Shown piece after piece: positions 15,760 to 23,642 of a DNA stretch of 64,000 bases (its first letter is position 1; each line of letters starts with the position of its first letter). The notes under the pieces are model-generated. The model did not search any database, was not told the origin of the DNA, and was given only the letters and a program-made list of their open reading frames with translations. This DNA comes from Stenotrophomonas_A sp035629025 (GTDB taxonomy: Bacteria; Pseudomonadota; Gammaproteobacteria; Xanthomonadales; Xanthomonadaceae): the NCBI GenBank assembly GCA_035629025.1, contig DASPIU010000044.1, positions 1-64,000 on the forward strand, given 5' to 3'. The position numbers were made by a program, and so were the translations under genes.

Positions 15760-16263
15760 TCAGCGCGGCGGTTCGATCACCACGTACTGCACCGTGGTGC
15801 CGGCATAGCGCGGCTGGTACCAGGTATTGCCGCATTGCTGATAGGCAATGCCGTTGATCACCGTGGTCACACAGCTGGGCGGCACGGAGTTGACGATGGA
15901 ACCGATGACCGCCGCGGTGACCATGGTGGTCGCGGTCACCGCCGCGGCAGTGGCCACGGGATGGTCGTACCAGCCGCCATGCCAGTCATTGTCCACATCC
16001 ACATCGATGTCGCGATGCACATTGATGTCGCGGTTGACGTTGCGGTTGACGTTGACGTTGCGGTTGCGGTTGGTGTTGTGGTTGATGTTCGCCGCCGTGG
16101 GTCGGTGATAGTTGCCGCCAGCGCGGGCCGGTGCGTGATTGATGCCGGTGCGGGCCACCGAGCGTGTACGCGGAGCCGCGTCGGCCACCTGCGCGGCCAT
16201 CAGCCCCCCTACCCCGGCCAGCATCGCGACCGCGACCAGGAAACGCATCGTGCGCATGTTCAT
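15760..16263 (-). CDS. Exported protein with Asn/Arg/Val/Asp repeats
   Basis: 167 residues. A signal peptide (MRFLVAVAMLAGVGGLMAAQVADA) is followed by a low-complexity stretch of alternating residues, including NRNVNVNRNVNRDINVHRD and then DIDVDVDND, an Ala/Thr-rich segment (ATAAAVTATTMVTAAVIGSIV) that could be a membrane helix or glycine-zipper-like span, and a C-terminal Cys pair (SCVTTVINGIAYQQC). No enzyme motif is visible. The ATG overlaps the TGA of the upstream DUF2092 gene (ATGA), so the two are translationally coupled and probably act together in the envelope. Confidence 0.8.
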   Translation of the reverse strand: MNMRTMRFLVAVAMLAGVGGLMAAQVADAAPRTRSVARTGINHAPARAGGNYHRPTAANINHNTNRNRNVNVNRNVNRDINVHRDIDVDVDNDWHGGWYDHPVATAAAVTATTMVTAAVIGSIVNSVPPSCVTTVINGIAYQQCGNTWYQPRYAGTTVQYVVIEPPR

Positions 16264-17060
16264 GGCTGATCCTCCGCGGCGACGGCCACGTCCACTTCGA
16301 CCAGTTCGATCTTTGCCGCGCCCTTGGGCGGCACGAAGGTGAAGGCAGAATCCTTGAAGCTGGCGTTGGTATCCCACGTCAGCGTGGTGCTGTATTGGGG
16401 CTGCGCCGGGTCGTCGGTGGTGGTGATGACCAGCCGGCGCGGCAGCGGCTTGTCGCCGGCCTCCAGCCACAGCTGCCAGTCCACGCCATCCTGGCGGAAG
16501 GCGTACTGCTCGGTCACGCTGCCATCCACGCGCGCCGGGCCGACAAAGGTGGCAGACTTCAGCGCCGAGACCGGCGCCGCATCGGTGCCCCACAGGAACA
16601 GGTCCGGCAGCGGCAGTTCGATGCCGTAGCGGTCGCGCACGTCGTCCATCAGCGCGCGCAGGGTCGGCGGCGCATCGACGCTGGCGTAATACTTGTTCTT
16701 CGGCCCGTAGACTGTGAGCGTCTTGCCGTCGTAGTAGAGCTCGCGCTCCTTGCGGTCGGTCTTCCAGCTCAGCCGCAGGTCGTTGGGCGTGCGCACCTTG
16801 TAGTCGACGCTGCCGGGGAACTGCAGCTTCTGCCCGTCCTCGGTCACCACATCGATGGTGGTGTCGCCGTGCACGCTGAAGCTCTTGAGGCTGCGCAGGT
16901 AGGCGCCCATCTTCTGCAGCGCGGCGACGGCTTGCGGCTCAAGTGGGGAGGCCGCGGCGGCTTGCGCGGCGGGGGCGGCGGGCTTGGCCGGTGGCGCCGC
17001 CAGCGCGGCCGGCGCAAGCAGCGCCAGACTCACGGCGAGGTAAAGCAGGGGTCGGGACAT
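16260..17060 (-). CDS. DUF2092-family exported protein (LolA-like fold predicted)
   Basis: 266 residues with a signal peptide (LLYLAVSLALLAPAALA) and an Ala/Pro-rich linker. The mature part has the motifs of the family: LRSLKSFSVHGD, VDYKVRTPNDLRLS, LYYDGKTLTVYGP and the C-terminal DSAFTFVPPKGAAKIE. The domain resembles the lipoprotein carrier fold and probably binds a lipid or lipoprotein in the periplasm; this is inference from the family. The ATG at 17060 has GGAG upstream, and the ATG 21 bases earlier lacks one. First gene of a two-gene operon. Confidence 0.78.
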   Translation of the reverse strand: MSRPLLYLAVSLALLAPAALAAPPAKPAAPAAQAAAASPLEPQAVAALQKMGAYLRSLKSFSVHGDTTIDVVTEDGQKLQFPGSVDYKVRTPNDLRLSWKTDRKERELYYDGKTLTVYGPKNKYYASVDAPPTLRALMDDVRDRYGIELPLPDLFLWGTDAAPVSALKSATFVGPARVDGSVTEQYAFRQDGVDWQLWLEAGDKPLPRRLVITTTDDPAQPQYSTTLTWDTNASFKDSAFTFVPPKGAAKIELVEVDVAVAAEDQP

Positions 17061-17372
17061 GGTGTTCTCCAGGCGATGCATGAGCCACCGGCCATCGGGC
17101 GCCAGCGGAGTGGCCGCGGCGGCGCCCTGGCTGGCCGGGTCGGTATAGAGAAGACCACTGCAACCCGGCTACGCGCGTCGGATGAACTACCGGTCGGGTG
17201 TGAGTAAAAACTACTGGTGTTAGCCGCCCGCCATGGCACGCGCCGCACCGGCGGTGGCGCCAATGTCAGCAATATTGACCACTTCCGCGCGGAGGGGATT
17301 TTTCCAATCGCCGCTGCGATTCGGCCAGTGCATGCTGCGATGGCTTGAACTCAGCGAACGGCGGTTATCGCA
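17061..17372. other. Upstream region of the DUF2092 operon
   Basis: No gene supported. On the minus strand a TATACC -10-like hexamer (17142-17147) is preceded by a direct repeat AACTACCGGT (17185-17194) and AACTACTGGT (17209-17218), spaced 24 bp, at a distance that would suit an activator. The remainder shows nothing clear. Confidence 0.35.
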
Positions 17373-17567
17373 GTGCCCTCTAACGACAGGCAGTCATCAC
17401 TCGATTTTCTCCGCATCCTCGCTCTGGCCTTGGGTACCTTCACTGTTGTCGATTTCGCGTACAGCAGGGTCGTTCACGCCGAGTGGGCGTGGGGCTCATT
17501 GGCCTTGGGCATGGCGTTATTGCTGAGCGGATGGCATGGCCGAAAGCGACGCCGCGATGGAAACTGA
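17373..17567 (+). CDS. Possible small membrane protein
   Basis: A 64-residue frame from a GTG with two hydrophobic spans, LRILALALGTFTVVDFAYS and WGSLALGMALLLSGW, and a basic C-terminus HGRKRRRDGN, consistent with a small inner-membrane protein with its tail in the cytoplasm. No ribosome binding site is evident and the family is not recognised. Kept because the hydrophobic pattern and basic end are coherent; it could be spurious. Confidence 0.35.
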   Translation: MPSNDRQSSLDFLRILALALGTFTVVDFAYSRVVHAEWAWGSLALGMALLLSGWHGRKRRRDGN

Positions 17568-17582
17568 TCGAACCTGTTCGAC

Positions 17583-17747
17583 CTACTCCGAGAGCTCAGA
17601 TCGAGGTGCGGGCACCTCGCGCCGACACGCCCAGCACGGTGCCGCGACCTGGCAGCCGACTTCCTCGTCGATGACGATCAGCTCGCCGCTGCCGCCGCAG
17701 ATCGGGCATGGCTCTGCGGGCACTTCGGCATCTGGCGTGTTCTGCAT
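17583..17747 (-). CDS. Small zinc-ribbon-like CxxC protein
   Basis: 54 residues, MQNTPDAEV at the start and then PCPICGGSGELIVIDEEVG and PCWACRRE: two CxxC knuckles about 24 residues apart with a GGSGE turn, as in DnaJ-type or rubredoxin-like zinc ribbons. GGTGAT lies before the ATG. Too short to carry an enzyme; a metal-binding adaptor or a protein that ties to another complex is plausible. It lies 85 bp downstream of the ClC gene on the same strand. Confidence 0.6.
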   Translation of the reverse strand: MQNTPDAEVPAEPCPICGGSGELIVIDEEVGCQVAAPCWACRREVPAPRSELSE

Positions 17748-17832
17748 CCGGATCACCTGGCGTGGGCGAGTGATGACGCTTGGCGAAGGCCACGCGGGCA
17801 GCTTACGCCGCCCTCGCCCCTGATACCGGCCC

Positions 17833-19680
17833 TTACGTGACCGGCCGGCCGAAACGAAAATGCCGGGTCGGTTCGCGCGCGGCGCGCAGGCGCCGTGCAT
17901 GTGCGGCGAGCAGATCACCCCGGGTGAGGATGCCGGCCACGCGCAGTGGGTGGCTGCCATCGACGACCACCAGCCGCCCGACATCGGCTTCGACCATGTG
18001 GTCGGCAGCCTCGCGCAAGGTGTGGTCCTGCCGTACCACCAGCGGCGCGCGGCGCAGCAGCGACAACAGCACGAGGTCGTCCGCCTTGCTGGCATCGAGC
18101 AGGTCGCGGCGGGTCAGCACGCCGCGCAGCACGCCTTGTGCATCCACCAGCGGGAAGCCCTGGTGCGATGTGCCGTGCCCGCCACTGGCGAGCCACTGCC
18201 GGGCCTGGCCCAGGGTCCAGTCGGCCTGCAGGGTGATCACGTCGCGGCTGCAGGCTTCGCGCACCGCGATCTGGTCCAGGTGATCGGCGCTGTACTCGGA
18301 CGGCACGCTGACGCCACGCCGGGCGATCTTCTCGGTCATGATCGTGTGCCGCATCATCAGGCCCGACACCAGGTAGGCCACCGCGCAGGCGCCGAGCAAC
18401 GGCAGCAGGCCGTTGGTCTGGTGAGTGACTTCAAACGCGAACACCACCGAAGTGAGAAACGCGCGCGAAGCGCCGGCAAACATCGCCGCCATGCATACCA
18501 GTGCCGCCATGCGTGCGTCCACGCCGAGTGCGGGCGCATACATCACCGCGAGCAGGCCGATGACGCCACCCAGCGCGCCGCCAATCGTGAACAACGGCGC
18601 CAGGGTACCGCCCGAGGTACCGCTGCCCAGTGCCACGGACCACGACAGCAGTTTCATCAGGCACAGCGCGAGCATGCCGGCCAGACCCAGGCCGCCACTG
18701 AGCACCAGGCTGATGTTGTCGTAGCCCACGCCCAAGGTGCGCGGCATGAACCAGCCAACGATGCCGACCACCAGACCGCCGATCGCCGGCCACCACATCC
18801 AGTGGAGGGGCAGGCGTTCAAACGCGCCCTCGATGCCGTAGGTCAGGCGGGTGACGCCAACGCTGGCCGCGCCGACCAGCGCCCCCATCGCCACGTAGGC
18901 GGCCAGGGCGGCGAGCGTGGGCGCGGCAACCTGCGGCATTGCGAACACCGGCGCGGCGCCTTCGAAGTACACGTGCATGGCGCAGCCAACCATGGCCGCG
19001 AGGGCGACGGGAATCAGCGAGCGCGCGCGGCGTTCAAACAACAGCAGTTCAATGGCGAGCAGGACCGCCGCCACCGGCGCGGCGAAGATGGCGGACATGC
19101 CAGCCGCCGCACCTGCGCACAGCAGCGTCTTGCGTTCGTCGGCGGTGACATGCATCCACTGCCCGAGCAGCGAACCGAGCGCACCGCCGGTGGCGATGAT
19201 CGGGCCTTCAGCGCCGAAGGGGCCGCCGGTGCCGATCGCCACCGCGGACGACGCGGGTTTGAGCCAGGTAATGATCGGCGGGATGCGGCTGTCGTTGCGC
19301 AGCACCTGTTCCATGGCTTCGGGAATGCCGTGGCCGCGGATCGCCCGCGAGCCGTAGCGCGCCATCAGCCCGACGATGAGGCCGCCAATCACCGGGATGG
19401 CGATGGCCCAGGCGCCGAGGCTGTGGTGGGCCGGACTGGTGAGTTCGGTGCTGATGCGTCCGTAGTAGGCCAGGTTGGTGACCAGGCCGATGAGCGCGGT
19501 CAGGCCTTGCGCGACGACGGAGACGGCCAGGGCGAGCACGACGCCGACCGTGGCGATCCAGGCGACGCGGCCATCGAGCGGCCGGAACTGCCGCGGCATG
19601 TGCGCGTCGGCGAGCGTGGCGTCGAGTGATGGAGCAAGCGGCAGCGCCGCGCGGGAGTGCGAGGAGTCAGGAGCGGACAA
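17833..19680 (-). CDS. ClC-family chloride channel/transporter with CBS domains
   Basis: 615 residues from a TTG; an internal ATG at 19599 (MPRQFRPLDG) is an equally possible start, since neither has a ribosome binding site. The membrane core carries the anion-filter motifs GTGGPFGAEGPI (about residue 155, containing the gating Glu) and GSGTSGGTLAPLF. The C-terminal 150 residues form two CBS domains (SRDVITLQADWTLGQAR, LVVRQDHTLREAADHMVEA) that in relatives bind adenine nucleotides and tune gating. Works in the inner membrane as a Cl- channel or Cl-/H+ exchanger; ClcB-like is the closest name. Confidence 0.9.
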   Translation of the reverse strand: MSAPDSSHSRAALPLAPSLDATLADAHMPRQFRPLDGRVAWIATVGVVLALAVSVVAQGLTALIGLVTNLAYYGRISTELTSPAHHSLGAWAIAIPVIGGLIVGLMARYGSRAIRGHGIPEAMEQVLRNDSRIPPIITWLKPASSAVAIGTGGPFGAEGPIIATGGALGSLLGQWMHVTADERKTLLCAGAAAGMSAIFAAPVAAVLLAIELLLFERRARSLIPVALAAMVGCAMHVYFEGAAPVFAMPQVAAPTLAALAAYVAMGALVGAASVGVTRLTYGIEGAFERLPLHWMWWPAIGGLVVGIVGWFMPRTLGVGYDNISLVLSGGLGLAGMLALCLMKLLSWSVALGSGTSGGTLAPLFTIGGALGGVIGLLAVMYAPALGVDARMAALVCMAAMFAGASRAFLTSVVFAFEVTHQTNGLLPLLGACAVAYLVSGLMMRHTIMTEKIARRGVSVPSEYSADHLDQIAVREACSRDVITLQADWTLGQARQWLASGGHGTSHQGFPLVDAQGVLRGVLTRRDLLDASKADDLVLLSLLRRAPLVVRQDHTLREAADHMVEADVGRLVVVDGSHPLRVAGILTRGDLLAAHARRLRAAREPTRHFRFGRPVT

Positions 19681-19783
19681 GGAGGCGGGCCGGCGGGGAG
19701 ACCGCGGCGAGGTTACGCAGATGTGGCGCTAGTGGCTGGCTGGAAGATGAACGGAGGTCATCGTGGACCCCCCGCCCACCACT

Positions 19784-19857
19784 GCAGGAGCGGTTTCAAC
19801 CGCGACCGCGATCTGCCAGATCGCGTCTGCGCTCGTCGCGGCTGAAGCCGCTCCTAC
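19784..19857. repeat. Inverted REP pair
   Basis: A forward, slightly diverged copy (GCAGGAGCGGTTTCAACCGC) and a reverse standard copy are joined by a GATCTGCCAGATCGC linker. The forward copy carries a C-to-T and G-to-A pair that keeps its stem intact. Confidence 0.8.
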
Positions 19858-19896
19858 AGGGAGCCAGCAGAATTCTGAAAGCCTGATGGCGCAGTT

Positions 19897-19970
19897 GTGG
19901 GAGGGGCTTCAGCCCCGACGAACGGAGCCGCGCTCTGTCAGACCGCGGTCGCGGCTGAAGCCGCTGCTAC
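19897..19970. repeat. Inverted REP pair of mixed subtype
   Basis: The forward copy is the GTGGGAGGGGCTTCAGCCCC variant and the reverse copy the GTAGGAGCGGCTTCAGCCGC type with one change (GCTGCTAC end). Confidence 0.8.
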
Positions 19971-19990
19971 AACGAACATGCGCGGGCTGC

Positions 19991-20740
19991 TTATTTCGCC
20001 TTGCCCTGATTGGCCACCGCTTCGGCCGCGCGCCTGGCCGCTTCCGGATCGCCCAGGTAGCGGTAGCTCTGCACGGCCAACTGGTCATCCAGTTCAAACA
20101 GCAACGGGATACCCGTCGGAATGTTGAGTTCGAGAATGTCTTCGTTGGAAACGTTGTTGAGGTACTTGTACAGCGCCCGCAGCGAATTGCCGTGCGCGGT
20201 GACCAGCACCGTGCGCCCTTCCTTCAACTGCGGCGAGATCGCATCGAACCAGTACGGCAGCACGCGCACCAGGGTGGTCGCCAGCGACTCGGTGGCCGGC
20301 AGCGCGTTGCGGTCCAGCCCGGCATAGCGGCGATCGTGCGCCGGGTGGCCGGGGTCTTCCAGATCCATCGGCGGCGGCGGGATGTCATAGGAACGACGCC
20401 AGATCTTGACCTGCTCGTCGCCGTGCTTGGCCGCGGTCTGCGCCTTGTCCAGACCCTGCAGGCCGCCGTAGTGGCGCTCGTTGAGGCGCCAGCTCTTGTG
20501 CACCGGCAGCCAGTCCTGGTCCAGTTCCTTCAGCGCGCCCTGCAAGGTGTGGATGGCACGCTTGAGCACGGAGGTGTGGGCAACATCGAACTGCAGGCCC
20601 TCTTCCTTCATCAGCCTGCCGGCGGCGGCGGCTTCGGCACGGCCCTGCTCGGTCAGGTCCACGTCGACCCAGCCGGTGAAGCGGTTGTCCAGGTTCCATT
20701 GGCTCTGGCCATGGCGCAGCAATACGAGTTTGCGGGTCAC
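19991..20740 (-). CDS. gpmA: 2,3-bisphosphoglycerate-dependent phosphoglycerate mutase
   Basis: 249 residues, the normal length. It interconverts 3- and 2-phosphoglycerate in glycolysis and gluconeogenesis. The phosphohistidine motif LLRHGQSQWN is at residues 7-16, the acid/base Glu in LNERHYGGLQG, and the second catalytic His in VTAHGNSLRAL. The GTG at 20740 gives the conserved RKLVLLRHG start and has GGAGA about 8 bases upstream; longer frames have no site. Divergent from the first pirin gene. Confidence 0.96.
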   Translation of the reverse strand: MTRKLVLLRHGQSQWNLDNRFTGWVDVDLTEQGRAEAAAAGRLMKEEGLQFDVAHTSVLKRAIHTLQGALKELDQDWLPVHKSWRLNERHYGGLQGLDKAQTAAKHGDEQVKIWRRSYDIPPPPMDLEDPGHPAHDRRYAGLDRNALPATESLATTLVRVLPYWFDAISPQLKEGRTVLVTAHGNSLRALYKYLNNVSNEDILELNIPTGIPLLFELDDQLAVQSYRYLGDPEAARRAAEAVANQGKAK

Positions 20741-20922
20741 TACGGGTTCTCCGGCAGCAGGGGAATGACGCCTGGATTGTAGGCCAAGGCCGCACCGCGA
20801 TGCCGGACACCGCGCTCGGGCGGCGGCGTCGGCGGCTCGATCCGTCCCACCCATGGGTCTGCCGGCAACGGCAGGCGCATGCGATGCTCGCGCCCACCCA
20901 TCGCCATCTGGAGCCCCCGCCC

Positions 20923-21813
20923 ATGACCACGATCATCGCCCCGCGCGTCCACGACATCGGGGGGCTGCAAGTGCGCCGCGCGGTGCCGAGCCTGCAGGCA
21001 CGCAGCGTCGGTCCGTTCGTGTTCGTCGACCACATGGGCCCGGCTGTGTTCGAGCCCGGCCAGGGCATCGACGTGCGGCCGCATCCGCACATCGGCCTGG
21101 CGACGGTGACCTTCCTGTGGTCGGGCGAGATCGGCCATCGCGACACGCTCGGCTCCGAGCAGGTGATCCGCGCCGGCGACGTGAACTGGATGACCGCCGG
21201 CCGCGGCATCGCGCATTCGGAACGCACGCCGCCGCCCGAGCGCGGCCGCGAGCACGCGCTGCACGGCATGCAGACCTGGGTCGCGCTGCCGCGCAGCCAC
21301 GAAGAAACCGCGCCGGCCTTCTATCACCATGCGGCCGCCACGCTGCCGCAGCAGCGCCGCAAGGGCGCGTGGGTGCGGGTGATCGCCGGGCGCGCGTACG
21401 GCGAGGAGTCGCCGGTGCAGGTGTTTGCCGACACCCTCAATGTCGCCATCGATCTGGAACCGGACGCCGAAATCGACTTGGACACGCAGCACGTGCAGCG
21501 CTCGCTGTACATCCTCGAAGGCCAGGCGCAGTTGGACGGCATCGACGTGCCCGAGCGCCACCTGATCATTCCCGAGGAGGGCGCGCGCGGCCGCCTGCGC
21601 GCCAAGACGCCGCTGAAGGCGATGCTGATGGGCGGCGAGCCGCTCGATGGGCCGCGCCACCTGTGGTGGAACTTCGTCTCCAGTTCCAAGGAACGCATCG
21701 AGCAGGCCAAGGACGATTGGCGCGAAGGCCGCTTCGGCACGATCCCGGGCGACGACAAGGAATTCATTCCGCTGCCGGAAACCCCGGCACCGCCGCCGGC
21801 GAACTACCCGTAA
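20923..21813 (+). CDS. Pirin-family protein (first of two)
   Basis: 296 residues, two cupin domains. The N-terminal domain holds the metal ligands in RPHPHIGLATVTFLW and GIAHSE; the tail FVSSSKERIEQAKDDWREG is typical of bacterial pirins. The family includes quercetin-dioxygenase-like enzymes and regulatory iron proteins, so the specific role is not fixed. ATG at 20923 with GGAG upstream. A second, divergent pirin lies 2.2 kb away; the two are not close copies. Confidence 0.88.
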   Translation: MTTIIAPRVHDIGGLQVRRAVPSLQARSVGPFVFVDHMGPAVFEPGQGIDVRPHPHIGLATVTFLWSGEIGHRDTLGSEQVIRAGDVNWMTAGRGIAHSERTPPPERGREHALHGMQTWVALPRSHEETAPAFYHHAAATLPQQRRKGAWVRVIAGRAYGEESPVQVFADTLNVAIDLEPDAEIDLDTQHVQRSLYILEGQAQLDGIDVPERHLIIPEEGARGRLRAKTPLKAMLMGGEPLDGPRHLWWNFVSSSKERIEQAKDDWREGRFGTIPGDDKEFIPLPETPAPPPANYP

Positions 21814-21835
21814 CGCCGCGGGCGTGATGGTTTCC

Positions 21836-21857
21836 GATGGAACCATCCGCCGGCGCA
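21836..21857 (+). terminator. Hairpin after the first pirin gene
   Basis: GATGGTT(T)CC pairs with GGAACCATC around a GAT loop, a 9-bp stem with one bulged T, 23 bp after the pirin stop. No T tract follows, so efficiency as a terminator is uncertain. Confidence 0.35.
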
Positions 21858-22041
21858 CGGACGATTTGCTCCACGGCCCCGGCTTGGCTATGGTGAGGCG
21901 GTCCGCGCGTTCCTTGTGACGCGCGGCACGTCGGGGACGCGCATGGGGATGCGCCACGCGGGCGATTCGGGAGGACCCGCGGGCGAACCGACCCAGGCAA
22001 TGCGCGCTGCCCTGCTTGCATTCACTGCCAGGGGAAAATCG

Positions 22042-22509
22042 ATGAAGTCCGCTATCAGTCCGTCCGTCCTGTCTGTCGTCCTGTGTGCCGGCCTGTCCGT
22101 GGGTGGCACCGCCATGGCGCAGCAATCGCCCAGTTGCCCTACCCTGCCCCCGGCCGCCGGCCTGGAATGGAAGCAGCTGGCAGGCGCCGACTATCTTTCC
22201 TGCAAGGCCATTGCCGCCGACGGCCGCGAAGTACTGGGCGTGATGCTCACCGCGCGCGACCCGGGCCTGAGCCTGCCGCGCGATCGCCGCGAGGAAAAGG
22301 GCCAGCTGGCCGAAGAGGATTTCTACTGGTACCGGCCGGACCTGGGCGGGCGCGAGCTGGCGAACCGCCGCGTGGCGGTGATTTCGCTGGGCAAGAAGCG
22401 CTATGCGCAGGTCTGGATCGACGCCAGCGACACCCAGGAACTGGGCACGCTGCAGGGCCTGGCGCAGCGGCTGGATCTGCAGCCGGCGAGCCTGGCGCTG
22501 GGGCGCTGA
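22042..22509 (+). CDS. Small exported protein, unknown function
   Basis: 155 residues. A signal peptide (SVLSVVLCAGLSVGGTAMAQ) is followed by a mature domain containing Cys in PSCPTLPP and LSCKAIAADG that could form one disulfide, and a strand-rich centre (DFYWYRPDLGG, RVAVISLGKKRYAQVWID). No catalytic motif seen. AGGGGA lies 6 bases before the ATG. It stands alone, with a roughly 150-nt upstream stretch containing several short GC palindromes. Confidence 0.75.
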   Translation: MKSAISPSVLSVVLCAGLSVGGTAMAQQSPSCPTLPPAAGLEWKQLAGADYLSCKAIAADGREVLGVMLTARDPGLSLPRDRREEKGQLAEEDFYWYRPDLGGRELANRRVAVISLGKKRYAQVWIDASDTQELGTLQGLAQRLDLQPASLALGR

Positions 22510-22643
22510 GGCGCGCCTGCCGGTAGCGTCTGCTGCCGGGCAGTGTCGGAAACTAAGAAAAACTACCGTTGCCAAGGCGCGGTGGCCGGCTTTGAATGCG
22601 CGCATCCCGCCTCTTCCGGGCGGGCCTGCACAGGAGATGCGTC

Positions 22644-23387
22644 ATGTCACTGGCTAAGCGCTTGGCGGCGGAGTTCCTCGGTACGTTCTGGCTGGTGCTC
22701 GGCGGTTGCGGCAGCGCGGTGCTCGCGGCGATGTTTGGCGGCGACGCCAATCCGCTGGGGATTGGTTTTGTCGGCGTGTCGCTGGCGTTCGGCTTGACGG
22801 TGCTGACGGGCGCATACGCGTTCGGGCACATTTCCGGTGGGCACTTCAATCCGGCGGTGAGCCTGGGACTGGTGGCGGGCGGACGATTTCCGGCGCGCGA
22901 CCTGGTGCCCTACTGGGTCGCGCAGGTGCTGGGTGGCTTGCTGGCGGCGGCGGTGCTGTTCTACATCGCGCAGGGGCGTGCGGGTTTTGCAATTGATCCG
23001 CAGGCGGCGGGGGCTTTTGCCAGCAACGGCTATGGGGCGTTGTCGCCTGGGGGTTATGCGCTGGGCGCGGCGTTCGTGTGCGAGGTGGTGCTGACCGCGG
23101 TGTTCCTGCTGGTGATCATGGGTTCAACGCACACCAATGCGCCGGTGGGTTTTGCGCCGATCGCCATTGGTCTGGCGTTGACGTTGATCCATCTGATCAG
23201 CATTCCGGTGACCAATACGTCGGTCAATCCCGCGCGATCGACGGCGGTGGCGGTGTTTGCCGGGTCCGGTGCGCTTGGGCAGTTGTGGTTGTTCTGGCTG
23301 GCGCCGTTGCTTGGCGGAGTGATCGGCGGGGCGATCTACAAGGTGCTGGGGCGGCCTGACCCGGATATCGTGGGTAGTGGCGGGTGA
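22644..23387 (+). CDS. aqpZ: Aquaporin Z
   Basis: 247 residues with six membrane helices and both half-helix NPA loops, GGHFNPAVS and NTSVNPARS, the signature of aquaporins. The lead RLAAEFLGTFWLVLGGCG is typical of AqpZ, the water-selective bacterial channel, rather than GlpF. Acts in the inner membrane in osmotic balance. AGGAG lies 9 bases before the ATG. Codon use is shifted toward GTT, TTG and GGG relative to neighbouring genes, but the product is a standard core protein. Confidence 0.95.
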   Translation: MSLAKRLAAEFLGTFWLVLGGCGSAVLAAMFGGDANPLGIGFVGVSLAFGLTVLTGAYAFGHISGGHFNPAVSLGLVAGGRFPARDLVPYWVAQVLGGLLAAAVLFYIAQGRAGFAIDPQAAGAFASNGYGALSPGGYALGAAFVCEVVLTAVFLLVIMGSTHTNAPVGFAPIAIGLALTLIHLISIPVTNTSVNPARSTAVAVFAGSGALGQLWLFWLAPLLGGVIGGAIYKVLGRPDPDIVGSGG

Positions 23388-23421
23388 CCACGAGGTGCGG
23401 CCGAATGCCGAGCCTCGCGCT

Positions 23422-23514
23422 GTAGGAGCGGCTCTTGTGGGCTTCTCGGCCATCAGCCGCGACCGTGATCTGGCAGATCGCAGCTGCGCTCGTCGGGGCT
23501 GAAGCCCCTCCCAC
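23422..23514. repeat. REP pair, one member split by an insertion
   Basis: The forward copy GTAGGAGCGGCT is interrupted by about 20 bases (cttgtgggcttctcggcc...) before resuming CAGCCGCGAC; the reverse copy is of the GGGGCTGAAGCCCC subtype. The insertion falls in the hairpin loop. Confidence 0.75.
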
Positions 23515-23537
23515 AAGGACCCCAGCCAGGTTTTGCT

Positions 23538-23624
23538 CGTCGGTGCTGAAGGCCCTCCTGCAGGGACCCCAGCGGCCTCGCCAATGTCTGCTGGGCGCAC
23601 TGTGGGAGCGGCTTCAGCCGCGAC
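23538..23624. repeat. Degenerate reverse REP and a standard forward REP
   Basis: A decayed copy (CGTCGGTGCTGAAGGCCCTC) at 23538-23562 and a GTGGGAGCGGCTTCAGCCGC copy at 23602-23624 fill the space before the OsmC gene end. Confidence 0.7.
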
Positions 23625-23642
23625 CGTACAGTGTCGGCGTCC

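Larger units (their letters stand above)
19681..19990. other. Gene-free stretch between ClC gene and gpmA with four REP palindromes
   Basis: The interval holds two inverted REP pairs (19784-19857 and 19897-19970). No gene or promoter box was recognised apart from these. The second pair combines one member of each REP subtype (GGAGCGG and GGAGGGG cores). Confidence 0.7.

Noticed and set aside
17860..19629. A 589-codon plus-strand frame opposite the ClC gene
   Set aside because: Shadow of the ClC gene; His/Gln/Arg-rich composition without any domain.
20740..22605. A 621-codon minus-strand frame opposite the first pirin and the small exported protein
   Set aside because: Antisense to two genes with good start sites and domains; shadow composition.
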